Shown: piece after piece, positions 1 through 8,573 of the stretch | How positions within the stretch are numbered: position 1 is the stretch's first letter | Layout: every line of letters begins with the position of its first letter | Assembly: GCA_050018415.1 (NCBI GenBank) | Contig: JBEKAB010000017.1 | Coordinates: 1 to 64,000 of the forward strand | Source of the DNA: UBA1161 sp002311745 | GTDB taxonomy: Bacteria; Planctomycetota; Phycisphaerae; Tepidisphaerales; Tepidisphaeraceae | Length of the DNA stretch: 64,000 nt | Direction of reading: 5' to 3' | The notes under the pieces: model-generated | Told to the model about the DNA's origin: nothing | The model's input: the letters and a program-made list of their open reading frames with translations, nothing else | The model's database searches: none | Program-made: the position numbers and the translations under genes

Positions 1-10
1 CCATCCGTGG

Positions 11-55
11 CCTCCTGTTGGTGGGTGATTTAGACACCACCATTCTGACAGGAGG
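11..55. repeat. Imperfect hairpin, possible insertion-element end or terminator
   Basis: CCTCCTGT (11-18) pairs with ACAGGAGG (48-55), and the inner TGGTGG (19-24) pairs with CCACCA (37-42), leaving a 12-base loop and a 5-base bulge on the 3' side. No T-run follows and no reading frame is associated. It lies about 90 bases beyond the 3' end of the minus-strand doxX. It could be the end of an element continuing outside the window or a terminator; the sequence does not decide. Confidence 0.4.
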
Positions 56-143
56 TCACGTCTTGCGCAAATGCTGTAAATACAGTTCTGGCGCGGAGTT
101 ACGCTTAAGTTGATGCCATTAGGGACGTAGCTAGTATTGACTG

Positions 144-652
144 CTATTTGCTGGTTGAAGACCTACGGCAGCGGCGAATGATGCCGTCGATGGAATAGCG
201 GCCGGGGCCGAAGACCAGGATCAGGATCGCGGCGGCGAAAAAGGGGAAGGCTGTGTCCTGCAAATGGGGGTTTGGTGGTTCCAGATGGCCGCGTCCAAAC
301 GCCGCCAGGAAAAACCGTAGTTCGACAGTTCGACGCTCAGGATCGCTACCAGAAAGTTGAAGGCCATCACCAGGGCGACGGGGCGGGAACATAGGCCAAG
401 CAAGAGCAGGATGCCGCCGACCAGTTCGGTCGAGGCGGATATGGCCACACTGATTTTCGGCAGCGGGATGTGCAGGCTGGCGAAGTACGCGGCGGTTTTG
501 TCGAAATGCGTCCATTGCCCCCAGCCGGAGACGGCGGATTGATAGCCGATGTACAGCCGAATCAGCAGAAGCAAAAGCGACTGCGCTTCGTCCGCTTTTT
601 TGGCAAAGCGATCGTAGGCGGATGTGATTCCCATGATTGCTCCAATCGTCAT
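144..652 (-). pseudogene. DoxX family membrane protein, frameshifted
   Basis: The N-terminal part, from the ATG at 652, has the DoxX hydrophobic segments (LLLLLIRLYIGYQSAVSGWG, then ELVGGILLLLGLCSRPVAL). In that frame the protein ends early near 221 with an unrelated tail. The typical DoxX C-terminus (FPFFAAAILILVFGPGRYS) is in another minus-strand frame and ends at 144. The frames must switch between about 250 and 320, so one indel has split an otherwise complete ~165-residue gene. Its ATG overlaps the truD stop (ATGA), showing translational coupling. DoxX proteins are small four-helix membrane proteins, some tied to redox or stress functions. A sequencing error would look the same as a real frameshift. 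Confidence 0.75.
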
Positions 653-1869
653 TGCGGGTCGGTTTTCATGATTTCGCCCAGCAGTACGGTGGCGAACGAG
701 CCGGCGGGGAGGGTGAAGGCGATGGTGATGTGTGGCCCATACTCATCAGCGCCGCTGGAAAGTTCCACATCGGTGGGGCGGACGCGCAGGCTGCGGCGTG
801 CGCCTTTGATCTTGTGGCGGCCGGCAAGGCGGAAATCGGCGGGTTTTAGGCCGTAGGAAGCGAAAATTTCCTGCTCGATCTCCAGGGGTTGATGCTCCGG
901 CAGCGTCATGCGATAGCCGACCATCGGACCTGTGGGACTGATTACAAAGGCGTCGCAGCGCGGCTGCTCGGCGGCCGGGTCCTGCACGCGAAAGACCGCG
1001 CCGTTGTCGTGCTTCTGGGCGAGGTCGCCGAGCATCACGCGGTCCAGCGAATCGATCCGACGAGCGACGGTCTGGTTGAATAGCTGGGATTGCAGGGCGG
1101 ATACCCACAATCGGCGGATGCGCTGGTCGACGGCGCGGACGGCGGCAGGCGGTGCGCCGGTTTTGATCAGGCGGGCCAGAACGCGCCGCTCCATGCCGCT
1201 GGAGCGCGGCCAGGATTTCATCGAGGCGTCCAGATTGTTGAGATCGAATTGTTCGCGGGCTTGGCGCTGGCGCGGGTCGTCGAGGGCCGGCTGCGGCGAG
1301 CCCAGGAGCAGCTTGAGCACGGCGGCGTCGTCGCCGCGGATCAGGGCGGCGCCCAGCAGGTGGTTATCGCCGCGGCGGCCGAAGCGCTGCTCGCCGAAAT
1401 AGTTGGGCATGCCGCGATGCTGCAGTTGCTCGATCAGCGGCGTGAGCTTGACGACGTCGGTGGGATTGACCTGGCGGATTTTGACGGCGAAGCGGTTGGC
1501 CTTGAGGTGTCCCAGTCGCAGCTTGTTGCCGTGGCGGGCGGCCCACAGGACGCGCATGCGATCCAGGTGCAGATTCATGACGGCCGATTCGCTTGTTCCG
1601 GCGATAGAGAAGACCTGCTGCGTGACGGCGTTGGCGTCTTTCATGCCGGCGTAGCCGATGTCGCGCGGATTGACGCCCAGCGCTTGGGCGAGGCGGTCCA
1701 CGGCCTCGAAGGTGCTCAAAGCCACTTTTTCGATTTGGCAGTAGACATGCTCGCCCTGGCCGCTGGGCTCGTAGAGGGGGATTTCCTGGACGAAAAAATC
1801 CTCGGGTCGCTGCTTGAGAATGCCGCCGATGCCGGGGAAATCGGGCGTCAAATAGGGAAGATCGGGCAT
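649..1869 (-). CDS. truD: tRNA pseudouridine(13) synthase TruD
   Basis: TruD isomerises U13 of tRNAs to pseudouridine. The protein has the family signature GYAGMKDANAVTQQ with the catalytic Asp directly after the Lys, the upstream EDFFVQEIP strand, and the later MPNYFGEQRFGRRGDN stretch that is diagnostic of TruD. The inserted TRUD domain follows (residues ~155-310). I start at the ATG at 1869 (MPDLPYLT), since the longer frame to 1914 uses TTG and adds a low-conservation leader; neither has a clear ribosome-binding site. It lies 54 bases after the SYLF gene and overlaps doxX by four bases, so these genes probably form one operon. Confidence 0.93.
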   Translation of the reverse strand: MPDLPYLTPDFPGIGGILKQRPEDFFVQEIPLYEPSGQGEHVYCQIEKVALSTFEAVDRLAQALGVNPRDIGYAGMKDANAVTQQVFSIAGTSESAVMNLHLDRMRVLWAARHGNKLRLGHLKANRFAVKIRQVNPTDVVKLTPLIEQLQHRGMPNYFGEQRFGRRGDNHLLGAALIRGDDAAVLKLLLGSPQPALDDPRQRQAREQFDLNNLDASMKSWPRSSGMERRVLARLIKTGAPPAAVRAVDQRIRRLWVSALQSQLFNQTVARRIDSLDRVMLGDLAQKHDNGAVFRVQDPAAEQPRCDAFVISPTGPMVGYRMTLPEHQPLEIEQEIFASYGLKPADFRLAGRHKIKGARRSLRVRPTDVELSSGADEYGPHITIAFTLPAGSFATVLLGEIMKTDPQ

Positions 1870-1923
1870 GGGGCGGGTTGTCTGGGCGCGCCGGGATCGC
1901 TCATCAAGCGTCAATTTCCGGAC

Positions 1924-2475
1924 TCATTGGGACAAGGGGCGGTATCCGAAGTTTTGTCCGCCGATGGAGGCTTCGTACATCAGGCCGCTTTGGGATCGGA
2001 CAAAGACGGCTACGCCGTTGTCGAATTTGGCGGTGGCGGCAGCGCCGCTGGCGGCGGCGACGGCGGAGGCCTGGGCCGAGAGGGCGAAATCGCCGCTCTT
2101 GAAATTATCGATGGCGGTTTTGTTCTGGAAGACGATCAATTCACTGTAGGTTTGGCCGCCGAGTTGCAAGCCGATGGTGCCCTGGGTCATGTCGGTCCAG
2201 CCGACGCGCTGACCCTGCTCATAGACTTCGCCGTGGCCGTAGGCCCCGCCGATGCCGATGGCGCCTTTGCCAATGGAGGGGAAAATGGCGTAGCCCCAGG
2301 CGCCCTTGAGGAAAGCGGCCAGGGAGGGGTCGGCGGCCTTGAAGTCATTGAAGGCGGCGACGGATTCCGAATGGAGCTGGTCCTTGTCGGATTGTGAGGA
2401 TGGAACGGTTGAGCATCCGGCGAACCAAAGGGCGGCGGCCGGCAACGCCGCCAGGTAGATGAGCAAATTTCGCAT
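1924..2475 (-). CDS. SYLF (YSC84-like) domain lipoprotein
   Basis: Starts at the ATG at 2475, preceded by GGAGG at good spacing; a longer frame reaching 2568 lacks this. Residues 1-20 are a lipoprotein signal with lipobox FAGCS. The rest is a SYLF/YSC84 domain: AFLKGAWGYAIFPSIGKG, the glycine-rich GIGGAYGHGEV and the C-terminal SIGGQNFGYRPL. SYLF domains bind lipids in eukaryotes; bacterial members are secreted or outer-membrane-anchored lipoproteins of unclear role. It is upstream of and close to truD on the same strand. Identification of the domain is firm; function is not. Confidence 0.88.
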   Translation of the reverse strand: MRNLLIYLAALPAAALWFAGCSTVPSSQSDKDQLHSESVAAFNDFKAADPSLAAFLKGAWGYAIFPSIGKGAIGIGGAYGHGEVYEQGQRVGWTDMTQGTIGLQLGGQTYSELIVFQNKTAIDNFKSGDFALSAQASAVAAASGAAATAKFDNGVAVFVRSQSGLMYEASIGGQNFGYRPLSQ

Positions 2476-2572
2476 GACAAACCTCCGCGGGCGACCGATC
2501 GGTGCCGACCGGTCTTTTCCGGCAGGATAGCACGAATGCAGATACGGCGATACGTCCAAAATGATCAACTGA

Positions 2573-2902
2573 TCAGTTGCTGGCCTGGAGGAACTTGGTG
2601 ATTTCCCGTTCCTCCTCGCCGGTCAGGTCGGCGCGCAGGCGCATGTGGTGGACGATGGTTCTCCATTGGTCGTCGCTGTAGCGTTCCGACGGCGGTAGGT
2701 TATGGCAACGGGCGCAGTTGTCGGCCCACAGTTGTGCGCCGCCCTTTTTGCCGGAGGCGACGGTGGGACGGGTGGTCGATCCGGCGGCGGAGGCCGATTG
2801 CTCCTTGCCGGAGCTGCAACCGCCAAGTGCCAGCGACGCCGCGATGGCCGCAACCATCGCCGCGGCCGCCCATCGAGTTTGCTTGTTGGTTATGCGTAAC
2901 AT
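2573..2902 (-). CDS. Small c-type cytochrome lipoprotein
   Basis: A 109-residue protein with a lipoprotein signal (lipobox ALGGCS, residues ~25-30), a Ser/Thr/Gly-rich linker and a single haem c motif CARCH at about residue 63, in the context QLWADNCARCHNLPPSERY. Downstream MRLRADLTGEEEREITKFL matches the C-terminal helix of class I cytochromes, with Met in MRL a possible axial ligand. It follows the porin gene by 25 bases on the same strand and is probably co-transcribed with it and the larger cytochrome upstream. A membrane-anchored electron carrier is the likely role; partners are unknown. Confidence 0.88.
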   Translation of the reverse strand: MLRITNKQTRWAAAAMVAAIAASLALGGCSSGKEQSASAAGSTTRPTVASGKKGGAQLWADNCARCHNLPPSERYSDDQWRTIVHHMRLRADLTGEEEREITKFLQASN

Positions 2903-2927
2903 GATATGGCCTTTCGCTAGGCGCCGT

Positions 2928-4256
2928 TTACAGTTGGAACCCCAATTGCAACAGGATGGCGTTCTGGTCGGGACCGGGGTTCCGGTGATCGATTTCGTAA
3001 GCGGTCTTGAAGACGACGGTGGGCGTGACCCAGTAATCCACGCCGAAGGTCCAGCGTTGCTCGTGGACGCCGGCGGGCGATACCAGGGGCGTTTGCAGCA
3101 GCTCGAACCGGCTGACCAGTTCGAGGTTGCGTAGAAACGAATTGCTCACGCGGGTCGGCCGGTAGCAGGCCTGGACGTAGCCGCCGTTGGAGTAGCTGGC
3201 GAAGGTCAGGGGACCGACGCCCAATCCTCCGGTGGAATCGTAGGTTGCCATGTCGGTGTTGGACCAGACCCACTCGGCGCGCAAGTCCAGGGTGCCTTCG
3301 ATGGCGTCGACTTTCGGGCGGTAATTGAAGTCGACCGCTTGGAGCAGGGCGTTGACGTTCTCGAAGCCGTCGGGATTCACGCGCGCGAACATGAGGGAAT
3401 AGCCCAGTTCCATGTTGGGGACCGGCAGGAAGCCGATGCGGCCGCCGACGGCCTTGTCATCGTTGAGATCGGCGGAGTCGGTGAAGTTGAGGCTTCCCAG
3501 GGCGGTGGCATCCGTGGTGACGAGATTGGGACCGTTGACGACGTAAACGTCGTAGGTGAGCTTGGAATCATCGCCGACGGCCACGGCGCCGCGGCCGAAA
3601 ACGCCGACCTCGGAACCCGGCGCCAGCCCGCCGTCGCCGAAGACCAGCGGATCATCGGGGAACTTGTTGATCCACGGCGGATCGAAGTGGTTGTGATACT
3701 GGCCGAACGGCACGGCGAACAACCCGCCGCCGATGATGAAATGATCGCACACCTCGTAGGAGATGTCGGCCAGGGTGAGATCGATGTCGGTGCCGGAATT
3801 GTCGCTGCGCAGCCCCAGGTCGAAGGCGCCTTCAATCAGGATGCGGTCGGTAGGCGACCAGAGGATCAGGGGGCTGAGGCCAGCGTCGAACGTGGAATCA
3901 GTGTGGTTGACGCGGGTGTAGCCGACCTCGCCGTCGCCGGCGATGACCACCGATTCCAGGCCCGGGCGATAGCGGTCGACCGCGTCCTTGAGCTGCTGCA
4001 TTTCCTTGTCGAGTTCGTCGTTGGCGGCCTGGTCGTTGCCCGGCGGGTCATGGGCGCGCTGGTTGTTGAGCTGGTCGAGCTGCTTCTGCATGGCGGCCTG
4101 GTTCTGCAGGACGCGCTCGTACTCGGCCCGGGAGACGTAATCGCCGGGCGCCATGGAAGCGGATGGTTGAGTGGCAGGAGCGGGATCGGCAAACGCAGCA
4201 GCGCCCACAAGCACGGAAATCGCGGCCGAGGCCGCGGCAAACAGCCGTTTGTTCAT
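2928..4256 (-). CDS. Outer-membrane porin-like beta-barrel protein
   Basis: A 442-residue protein starting at the ATG at 4256 with a clear signal peptide (MNKRLFAAASAAISVLVGAA, then AFADPA). Residues ~45-90 form a short coiled coil (EYERVLQNQAAMQKQLDQL), as in planctomycete and phosphate-selective porins. The rest alternates as expected for beta strands, with aromatic turns and a terminal ILLQLGFQL strand ending in a hydrophobic residue, as outer-membrane barrels do. The ATG overlaps the stop of the upstream cytochrome c gene by four bases (ATGA). Substrate is unknown. The longer open frame to 4628 is only the cytochrome gene read in another frame. Confidence 0.82.
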   Translation of the reverse strand: MNKRLFAAASAAISVLVGAAAFADPAPATQPSASMAPGDYVSRAEYERVLQNQAAMQKQLDQLNNQRAHDPPGNDQAANDELDKEMQQLKDAVDRYRPGLESVVIAGDGEVGYTRVNHTDSTFDAGLSPLILWSPTDRILIEGAFDLGLRSDNSGTDIDLTLADISYEVCDHFIIGGGLFAVPFGQYHNHFDPPWINKFPDDPLVFGDGGLAPGSEVGVFGRGAVAVGDDSKLTYDVYVVNGPNLVTTDATALGSLNFTDSADLNDDKAVGGRIGFLPVPNMELGYSLMFARVNPDGFENVNALLQAVDFNYRPKVDAIEGTLDLRAEWVWSNTDMATYDSTGGLGVGPLTFASYSNGGYVQACYRPTRVSNSFLRNLELVSRFELLQTPLVSPAGVHEQRWTFGVDYWVTPTVVFKTAYEIDHRNPGPDQNAILLQLGFQL

Positions 4257-4732
4257 GGTTTGTCTCCGTCTGATGGTTTGCTGGATGAGTCCGAGGGTTG
4301 CGTCGCTGGCGGCGGCGCGAGAGTGCGGATGTAGTTGACCACGTTCCAGCGGTCCTCCTCGGGCAACAGTTGGGAGAAGCTGGGCATCGGTTTTCTGCCT
4401 TCGGAAATTTTCCAAAAGAGGGTGCCGTCCGTCTGGGAAGTGACCGCGGGGTCGGACAGATCGCGCGGCTTGGTGGTGAGGTCCTTGGCGGCGGAGCCGT
4501 CCCCCTTGCCGGCATCGCCGTGACAGGACAGGCACTGCTTGACGTAGACGTCCTTGCCGGCGGCGATGGACTGGTCGCTGGGAGGGATGGGATTTTTCTT
4601 GCGGCTGGCGCGCGCGGGGGCTTTCCACTCGCTGGGCGCAGCTTCATCGGCCAGGGCGCTGACAACGAGTGAAGAGAAGGCCAGTCCCAAGACCGCCAAA
4701 ATCAGCGCCATCCACTGCGGGGGCCGTCGCAT
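4253..4732 (-). CDS. Periplasmic c-type cytochrome
   Basis: Starts at the ATG at 4732, with AAGGAG seven bases upstream; the frame continues to 4909 without a better start. Residues 1-28 are a signal peptide or signal anchor (WMALILAVLGLAFSSLVVSA). The single haem motif CLSCH is in the cytochrome c context YVKQCLSCHGDAGKGDG. The downstream Met of GRKPMPSF is the probable sixth ligand, and EEDRWNVVNYIRTLA is the C-terminal helix. It is translationally coupled to the porin gene. Together with the small cytochrome lipoprotein this suggests an envelope electron-transfer unit, but no reductase or oxidase is encoded here. Confidence 0.9.
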   Translation of the reverse strand: MRRPPQWMALILAVLGLAFSSLVVSALADEAAPSEWKAPARASRKKNPIPPSDQSIAAGKDVYVKQCLSCHGDAGKGDGSAAKDLTTKPRDLSDPAVTSQTDGTLFWKISEGRKPMPSFSQLLPEEDRWNVVNYIRTLAPPPATQPSDSSSKPSDGDKP

Positions 4733-4975
4733 CACGCGACTCCTTTGCGAATTGCCACAACCTGCCAAATCACAGAGGCCTAACTCGACCAGGCGCCAGC
4801 GAGCAGAGCCGTCATCCAACATCCGGTCCTCGCTGAGCTTAAATATACCGAAAGTTCTCTGAATGCCGAAAGCAACAGTCGCGTTTTCAACAGGCGTGCC
4901 GCCGGCCATGACGGTCGGAAGCCGCCCCAGGTCATATCCGGACTAGATCTTCCGTTGTAGGTGCCTGTGCCGCCG

Positions 4976-6271
4976 CTAAACGTGCAGTTCCCGCCCGGCG
5001 ACGAAGACGTGCTCGATCTGGGCGGGCGTGAGCGTGTACAGCAGGGCCGAGACCTGCTGGTCCTCGGATAGTCCGGCGATCCAAGGCTCGGGGCGGACCA
5101 CCAGGCAGTCGGCCTCGTAGCCGGCGGCGATGGAGCCGATGCGGTCGGACAGGCCCAGGGCCTCGGCGGCGCGCTTGGTCAGGGTGTACCAGGCCTCGGC
5201 GGGCGTGGGAACCTGATATGCCAGGCGCGGCAGCGTGTGCACCTTGATCGCCTTGGCGGTGTTGAGGCCCTGGACGGCCACGCGCGGCATGAAGGGGTCG
5301 GGTCCGCCGGCGATACTGCTGCCCAAGGCGATGCGGATGCCATCGGCACGGTGGGCCACGTAGTCCATCAGGCCGCTGGCGCGGAAGAAATTGGCCGTCG
5401 GGCAGTGGATGATGGCGCAGCCCTTTTTGGCGACTTGGCGGCGCTCCTGATGGTCGAGGAAGACGCCGTGCGCCAGCAGGGTGCGCGGGGTGAGCAGGCC
5501 GGCGTCGTCGAAGACCTCGATCTCGTCCACGGCCGGGGAATACATCTGCCGGACTTCGGACAGTTCCTCCAGCGATTCGGCGACATGGGTCTGGAGATAG
5601 CAGTGGAGCATGTCGGCCAGGGCGGCGGCGCCGCGCATCAGGCGCTCGCTGCAACGGATCGATGCCCGCGGGCTGAGGGCATACAGCAGGCGGCCGTTCT
5701 CGGCGCCGTGCCACTTGGCACACAGGGCGCGCGAATCGTCCAGGGCGGCGTCGGCCGAGTGGGTGAGTTCCGCGGGCATTCCGATGTCCGAGAGGGTCAT
5801 GCCGTAGATGGCGCGCAGGCCGCGCTTGGCTAGAACATCGAAGGTGCCGTCCACTTCCTGGGAAAAGGGGCTGCCGAAGGCGGCGATGGTGGTGGTCCCG
5901 TTGGCGATCATGCCGCTGACGAACTGCTCGGCCAAGTCGCGGGCCACGCGGGGATCGCGGAGCCGCGCTTCGGCGGGATAGCCGACGGTCTGCTGCCACT
6001 GGCCCAGGGGAAGGCCGTCGATGCCGCGGCGATCCCATTGCGGCATGTGGAGGTGGGCGTCGATGAAGCCGGGCAGGATCCAACATCCCTCATCGCCGAT
6101 GGTTTTGCCGTTCGGCTTGCGCCCGGAGAGCACTTCCTGAATACGGCCGTCGTCTCCGATGACCACCGAGGCGTTGTCAATGAGGCGGCACTGGGATGCG
6201 GAAACCGGCTCGAGGACTTTTCCCTGAAGAATGTGCACGGGCGTTTGGCTTCGAAGCGAAGTGCGGCCCAC
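4976..6271 (-). CDS. Amidohydrolase of the guanine deaminase type, metal-ligand Asp replaced
   Basis: The fold and family are clear: PGFIDAHLHMPQ (HxH metal ligands, with the PQ typical of guanine deaminases), THVAES and LAHGVFL (further His positions) and CPTANFF. In guanine deaminases and relatives the last metal/catalytic Asp lies in a GTDVGGG-like motif. Here the aligned stretch is ALGSSIAGGPDPFM, encoded AGC AGT, so Ser replaces Asp. The enzyme may be inactive as a deaminase or use another ligand. The start is uncertain: GTG at 6271 gives 431 residues, and an internal GTG at 6238 would begin at the beta strand VHILQGKV. No ribosome-binding site stands out. It is transcribed alone. Confidence 0.82.
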   Translation of the reverse strand: MGRTSLRSQTPVHILQGKVLEPVSASQCRLIDNASVVIGDDGRIQEVLSGRKPNGKTIGDEGCWILPGFIDAHLHMPQWDRRGIDGLPLGQWQQTVGYPAEARLRDPRVARDLAEQFVSGMIANGTTTIAAFGSPFSQEVDGTFDVLAKRGLRAIYGMTLSDIGMPAELTHSADAALDDSRALCAKWHGAENGRLLYALSPRASIRCSERLMRGAAALADMLHCYLQTHVAESLEELSEVRQMYSPAVDEIEVFDDAGLLTPRTLLAHGVFLDHQERRQVAKKGCAIIHCPTANFFRASGLMDYVAHRADGIRIALGSSIAGGPDPFMPRVAVQGLNTAKAIKVHTLPRLAYQVPTPAEAWYTLTKRAAEALGLSDRIGSIAAGYEADCLVVRPEPWIAGLSEDQQVSALLYTLTPAQIEHVFVAGRELHV

Positions 6272-6307
6272 TGTAACGCCCGTGCGCGGGTGGAGTCAAT
6301 GAATGGA

Positions 6308-6361
6308 CCGGGTCGAGGACGACCCAGCTCAATTGATGGAGGCGGGTCGTCCTCGATCCGG
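6308..6361. repeat. Inverted repeat, 18 bp arms, GAGGACG-type
   Basis: The left arm 6308-6325 (CCGGGTCGAGGACGACCC) and the right arm 6344-6361 are complementary at 17 of 18 positions, with an 18-base loop containing AGCTCAAT. It sits between the divergently transcribed amidohydrolase and etfB. The GAGGACG...GCTCAAT wording recurs in the tandem repeat at 51001 and at 60894, so this is probably a dispersed intergenic repeat rather than an operator. Confidence 0.6.
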
Positions 6362-6452
6362 ATAACTTCACGCTATTGACTCTGGATTGAAGCGGAATTA
6401 ACTATCCGCTGGATTTGATTCCTCGGATGTTTCTAAGCAAGGAGAAGGTTCC

Positions 6453-7367
6453 TTGGCCTACGACTCCATCGTTTGCGTCAAGCAAGTGCCGGATACCGCC
6501 AACATCACCGGCGATGCCATGAAGGACGACGGGACTGTCAACCGCTCGGCCCTGCCGGCGATTTTCAACCCCGATGACCTGCACGCGCTGGAAGCGGCGT
6601 TGCAGGTGCGCGACCGCTTCGGCGGCACGGTGACGGCCATCACCATGGGCCCATTGAGCGCCTGCGAGGTGCTTCGCGACTGCCTCTACCGCGGCGCCGA
6701 CCGCGTCATTTTGGTCAACGACCGCCGCGCCGCCGCCAGCGATACGCTGGCCACCGGCTACATCCTCGCCCAGGCCGTGCGAAAGATCGGGAACTGCGAT
6801 CTGATCTGGGCCGGACGGCAGGCGATCGACGGAGACACGGCCCAGGTCGGTCCGCAAATGGCCGAGAAGCTGGGCATCCCGCAGGTGACCTATTTCGAGG
6901 CGCTGGTGGATTTGTCGGGCCGCACGATCCGCGTGCGCCGCAACGTGGGCAACGGCTACGAGGTGCTGGAGGCACGGCTGCCGATCCTGCTGACGGTGTT
7001 GGACAGCGCCAACGAGACGCGTCCGGCCGCGGCCAAGCGCGTCATGCGTTTCAAGCATGCCCGCTCGGCTGGAGAGATCACGAACGAGGTCGCCGCCAAC
7101 ATGCCCGCCGCCTCTTCCGCGGAAAAGGAGGCGGAGGCGGCCAGGCTCCTGGAGAAGTTGCGCGCGGCCGGCCTGCGGATCGAGCAGTGGAGCCTCGACG
7201 ACGTCGCCGCCGACCTGCGGCGGTGCGGCATGTCCGGCTCGCCCACCAAGGTGCACCGCGTGCAGTCCATCGTGCTGACCAAGGAAGGGTATACCGAGAT
7301 TCCTCCCAGCGAGGAGGGCGTCGGGCGCATGATCCACGAACTCGTCGTGGACCACACACTGGGATAA
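6453..7367 (+). CDS. etfB: Electron transfer flavoprotein, beta subunit
   Basis: EtfB with EtfA passes electrons from acyl-CoA dehydrogenases to the quinone pool. The protein starts CVKQVPDTANI, the family N-terminus. It continues with NPDDLHALEAALQ, VTAITMGP, RGADRVILV and the AMP-binding loop AGRQAIDGDTAQVGPQMAE (residues ~112-130), ending in VVDHTLG. The start is TTG at 6453 with AAGGAGAAGG about eight bases upstream; no ATG is available nearby. At 304 residues it is somewhat longer than many EtfB proteins, because of a charged helical segment at ~215-245. It lies directly upstream of etfA and an acyl-CoA dehydrogenase, its expected partner. Confidence 0.96.
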   Translation: MAYDSIVCVKQVPDTANITGDAMKDDGTVNRSALPAIFNPDDLHALEAALQVRDRFGGTVTAITMGPLSACEVLRDCLYRGADRVILVNDRRAAASDTLATGYILAQAVRKIGNCDLIWAGRQAIDGDTAQVGPQMAEKLGIPQVTYFEALVDLSGRTIRVRRNVGNGYEVLEARLPILLTVLDSANETRPAAAKRVMRFKHARSAGEITNEVAANMPAASSAEKEAEAARLLEKLRAAGLRIEQWSLDDVAADLRRCGMSGSPTKVHRVQSIVLTKEGYTEIPPSEEGVGRMIHELVVDHTLG

Positions 7368-7373
7368 AGCGGA

Positions 7374-7519
7374 TTCACCACGGAGGCACGGAGACACGGA
7401 GGCGCTTTCGTTAATCGGAGATTAATTGAGCATTGCTAATCAAATTCCTAGGAGTTGGAATTAAGCGAATGGTGTTATGAGACAAGTTGGCCTCCGTGTC
7501 TCCGTGTCTCCGTGGTTAA
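7374..7519. repeat. ~145 bp hairpin element, copy 1 (CACGGAGA-type arms)
   Basis: The left arm begins ACCACGGAGGCACGGAGAC and continues to 7404; the right arm (7489-7519) is its reverse complement with about one mismatch. Each arm is itself a near-tandem repeat of an 8-9 base unit (ACACGGAG). The ~85-base centre contains TTGGAATTAAGCGAATGG. The same arms and the same centre end recur at 8574-8714 in the same orientation. It fills the etfB-etfA gap. Confidence 0.85.
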
Positions 7520-7540
7520 TTTTGAGTCTTTAGGAAACAA

Positions 7541-8569
7541 ATGATCGAACCCAATCCCAAAGGCGAGGTCTGGATTTTCGCGGAGCAGGAAGACGAACAC
7601 CTCAGCGAAACCTCGCTGGAACTGTGCTCCAAGGCCAGGGAGCTGGCCGATCGCCTGGGCGTCAAGGTGGGCGCCGTGCTGGCGGGATGGAACGTCCGCG
7701 AGCTGTCCTACCGCCTGATCGCGCACGGCGTGGACAAGGTCTACTACGTGTACGACACGCTGCTGGAATACTACCGCACGCTGCCGTATGCCCGCGTGGT
7801 GTGCCAGCTCATCACCAGGCACAAGCCGCAGATCGTGCTGTTCGGCGCCACCCCGCTGGGGCGGGACCTGGCGCCGCGCATCGCCTCGGAGATGCGCTCC
7901 GGTCTGACCGCCGACTGCACCGACCTGGAGATCGGCGACTACACGGAGCCCAAGACCAAGGCCGTGCACAAGGACCTGCTCATGCAGATCCGCCCGGCCT
8001 TCGGGGGCAACATCATCGCCACGATCGTCAACTTCGACCGCTGGCCGCAGATGGCCACGGTGCGCGAGGGGGTCATGCCCTTGGGCGACGGCGACCCGCG
8101 CCGCTCCGGGCAGATCATCGAAGAGAAGATCGAGTTCAGCGACTTCGAGCAGTCGGTCCGGCTGATCGAGCGCGTGCGCGAGAAGCGCAAGGTGAACCTC
8201 AAGGGCGCGCGGATCATCGTGGCTGGCGGCGGCGGGGTCGGCTCGAAGGAGAACTTCAAGCTGATTCACGACCTGGCCGGCGTGCTCGGCGGCGCCGTGG
8301 GCGCCAGCCGCGCGGCCGTCGACGGCGGCTTCATCTCCAAGGAGCACCAAGTGGGCCAGACCGGCACCACCGTCCGCCCCGCCCTCTACATCGCCTGCGG
8401 CATCAGCGGCGCCGTGCAGCACCGCGCCGGCATGGAGGAATCCGCCAAGATCATCGCCATCAACTGGGACAAGGAAGCGCCGATCTTCGGCGTGGCCCAT
8501 TACGGCATCGTCGGCGACCTCACCAAGGTCATCCCCATGATGATCCGGGCCATCCGGGAAAAAGAATAG
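7541..8569 (+). CDS. etfA: Electron transfer flavoprotein, alpha subunit
   Basis: A 342-residue protein with the EtfA N-terminal domain (EVWIFAEQEDEHL, SLELCSKARELADRLG, FGATPLGRDLAPRIAS) and the C-terminal FAD-binding domain. The signature lies at residues ~245-310: GGAVGASRAAVDGGF, QVGQTGTTVRP, LYIACGISGAVQH, then INWDKEAPIFGVAHYGIVGD. Start ATG 7541; a purine-rich AGGAAACAA precedes it. It is the usual partner of the upstream etfB, although the genes are separated by a 173-base gap containing the hairpin element. Whether the three genes share one transcript through that hairpin is not decidable from sequence. Confidence 0.96.
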   Translation: MIEPNPKGEVWIFAEQEDEHLSETSLELCSKARELADRLGVKVGAVLAGWNVRELSYRLIAHGVDKVYYVYDTLLEYYRTLPYARVVCQLITRHKPQIVLFGATPLGRDLAPRIASEMRSGLTADCTDLEIGDYTEPKTKAVHKDLLMQIRPAFGGNIIATIVNFDRWPQMATVREGVMPLGDGDPRRSGQIIEEKIEFSDFEQSVRLIERVREKRKVNLKGARIIVAGGGGVGSKENFKLIHDLAGVLGGAVGASRAAVDGGFISKEHQVGQTGTTVRPALYIACGISGAVQHRAGMEESAKIIAINWDKEAPIFGVAHYGIVGDLTKVIPMMIRAIREKE

Positions 8570-8573
8570 GAAA

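Noticed and set aside
11..55. Named insertion-sequence terminus
   Set aside because: The hairpin is clear, but no transposase or target duplication lies in the window, so no IS family can be assigned.
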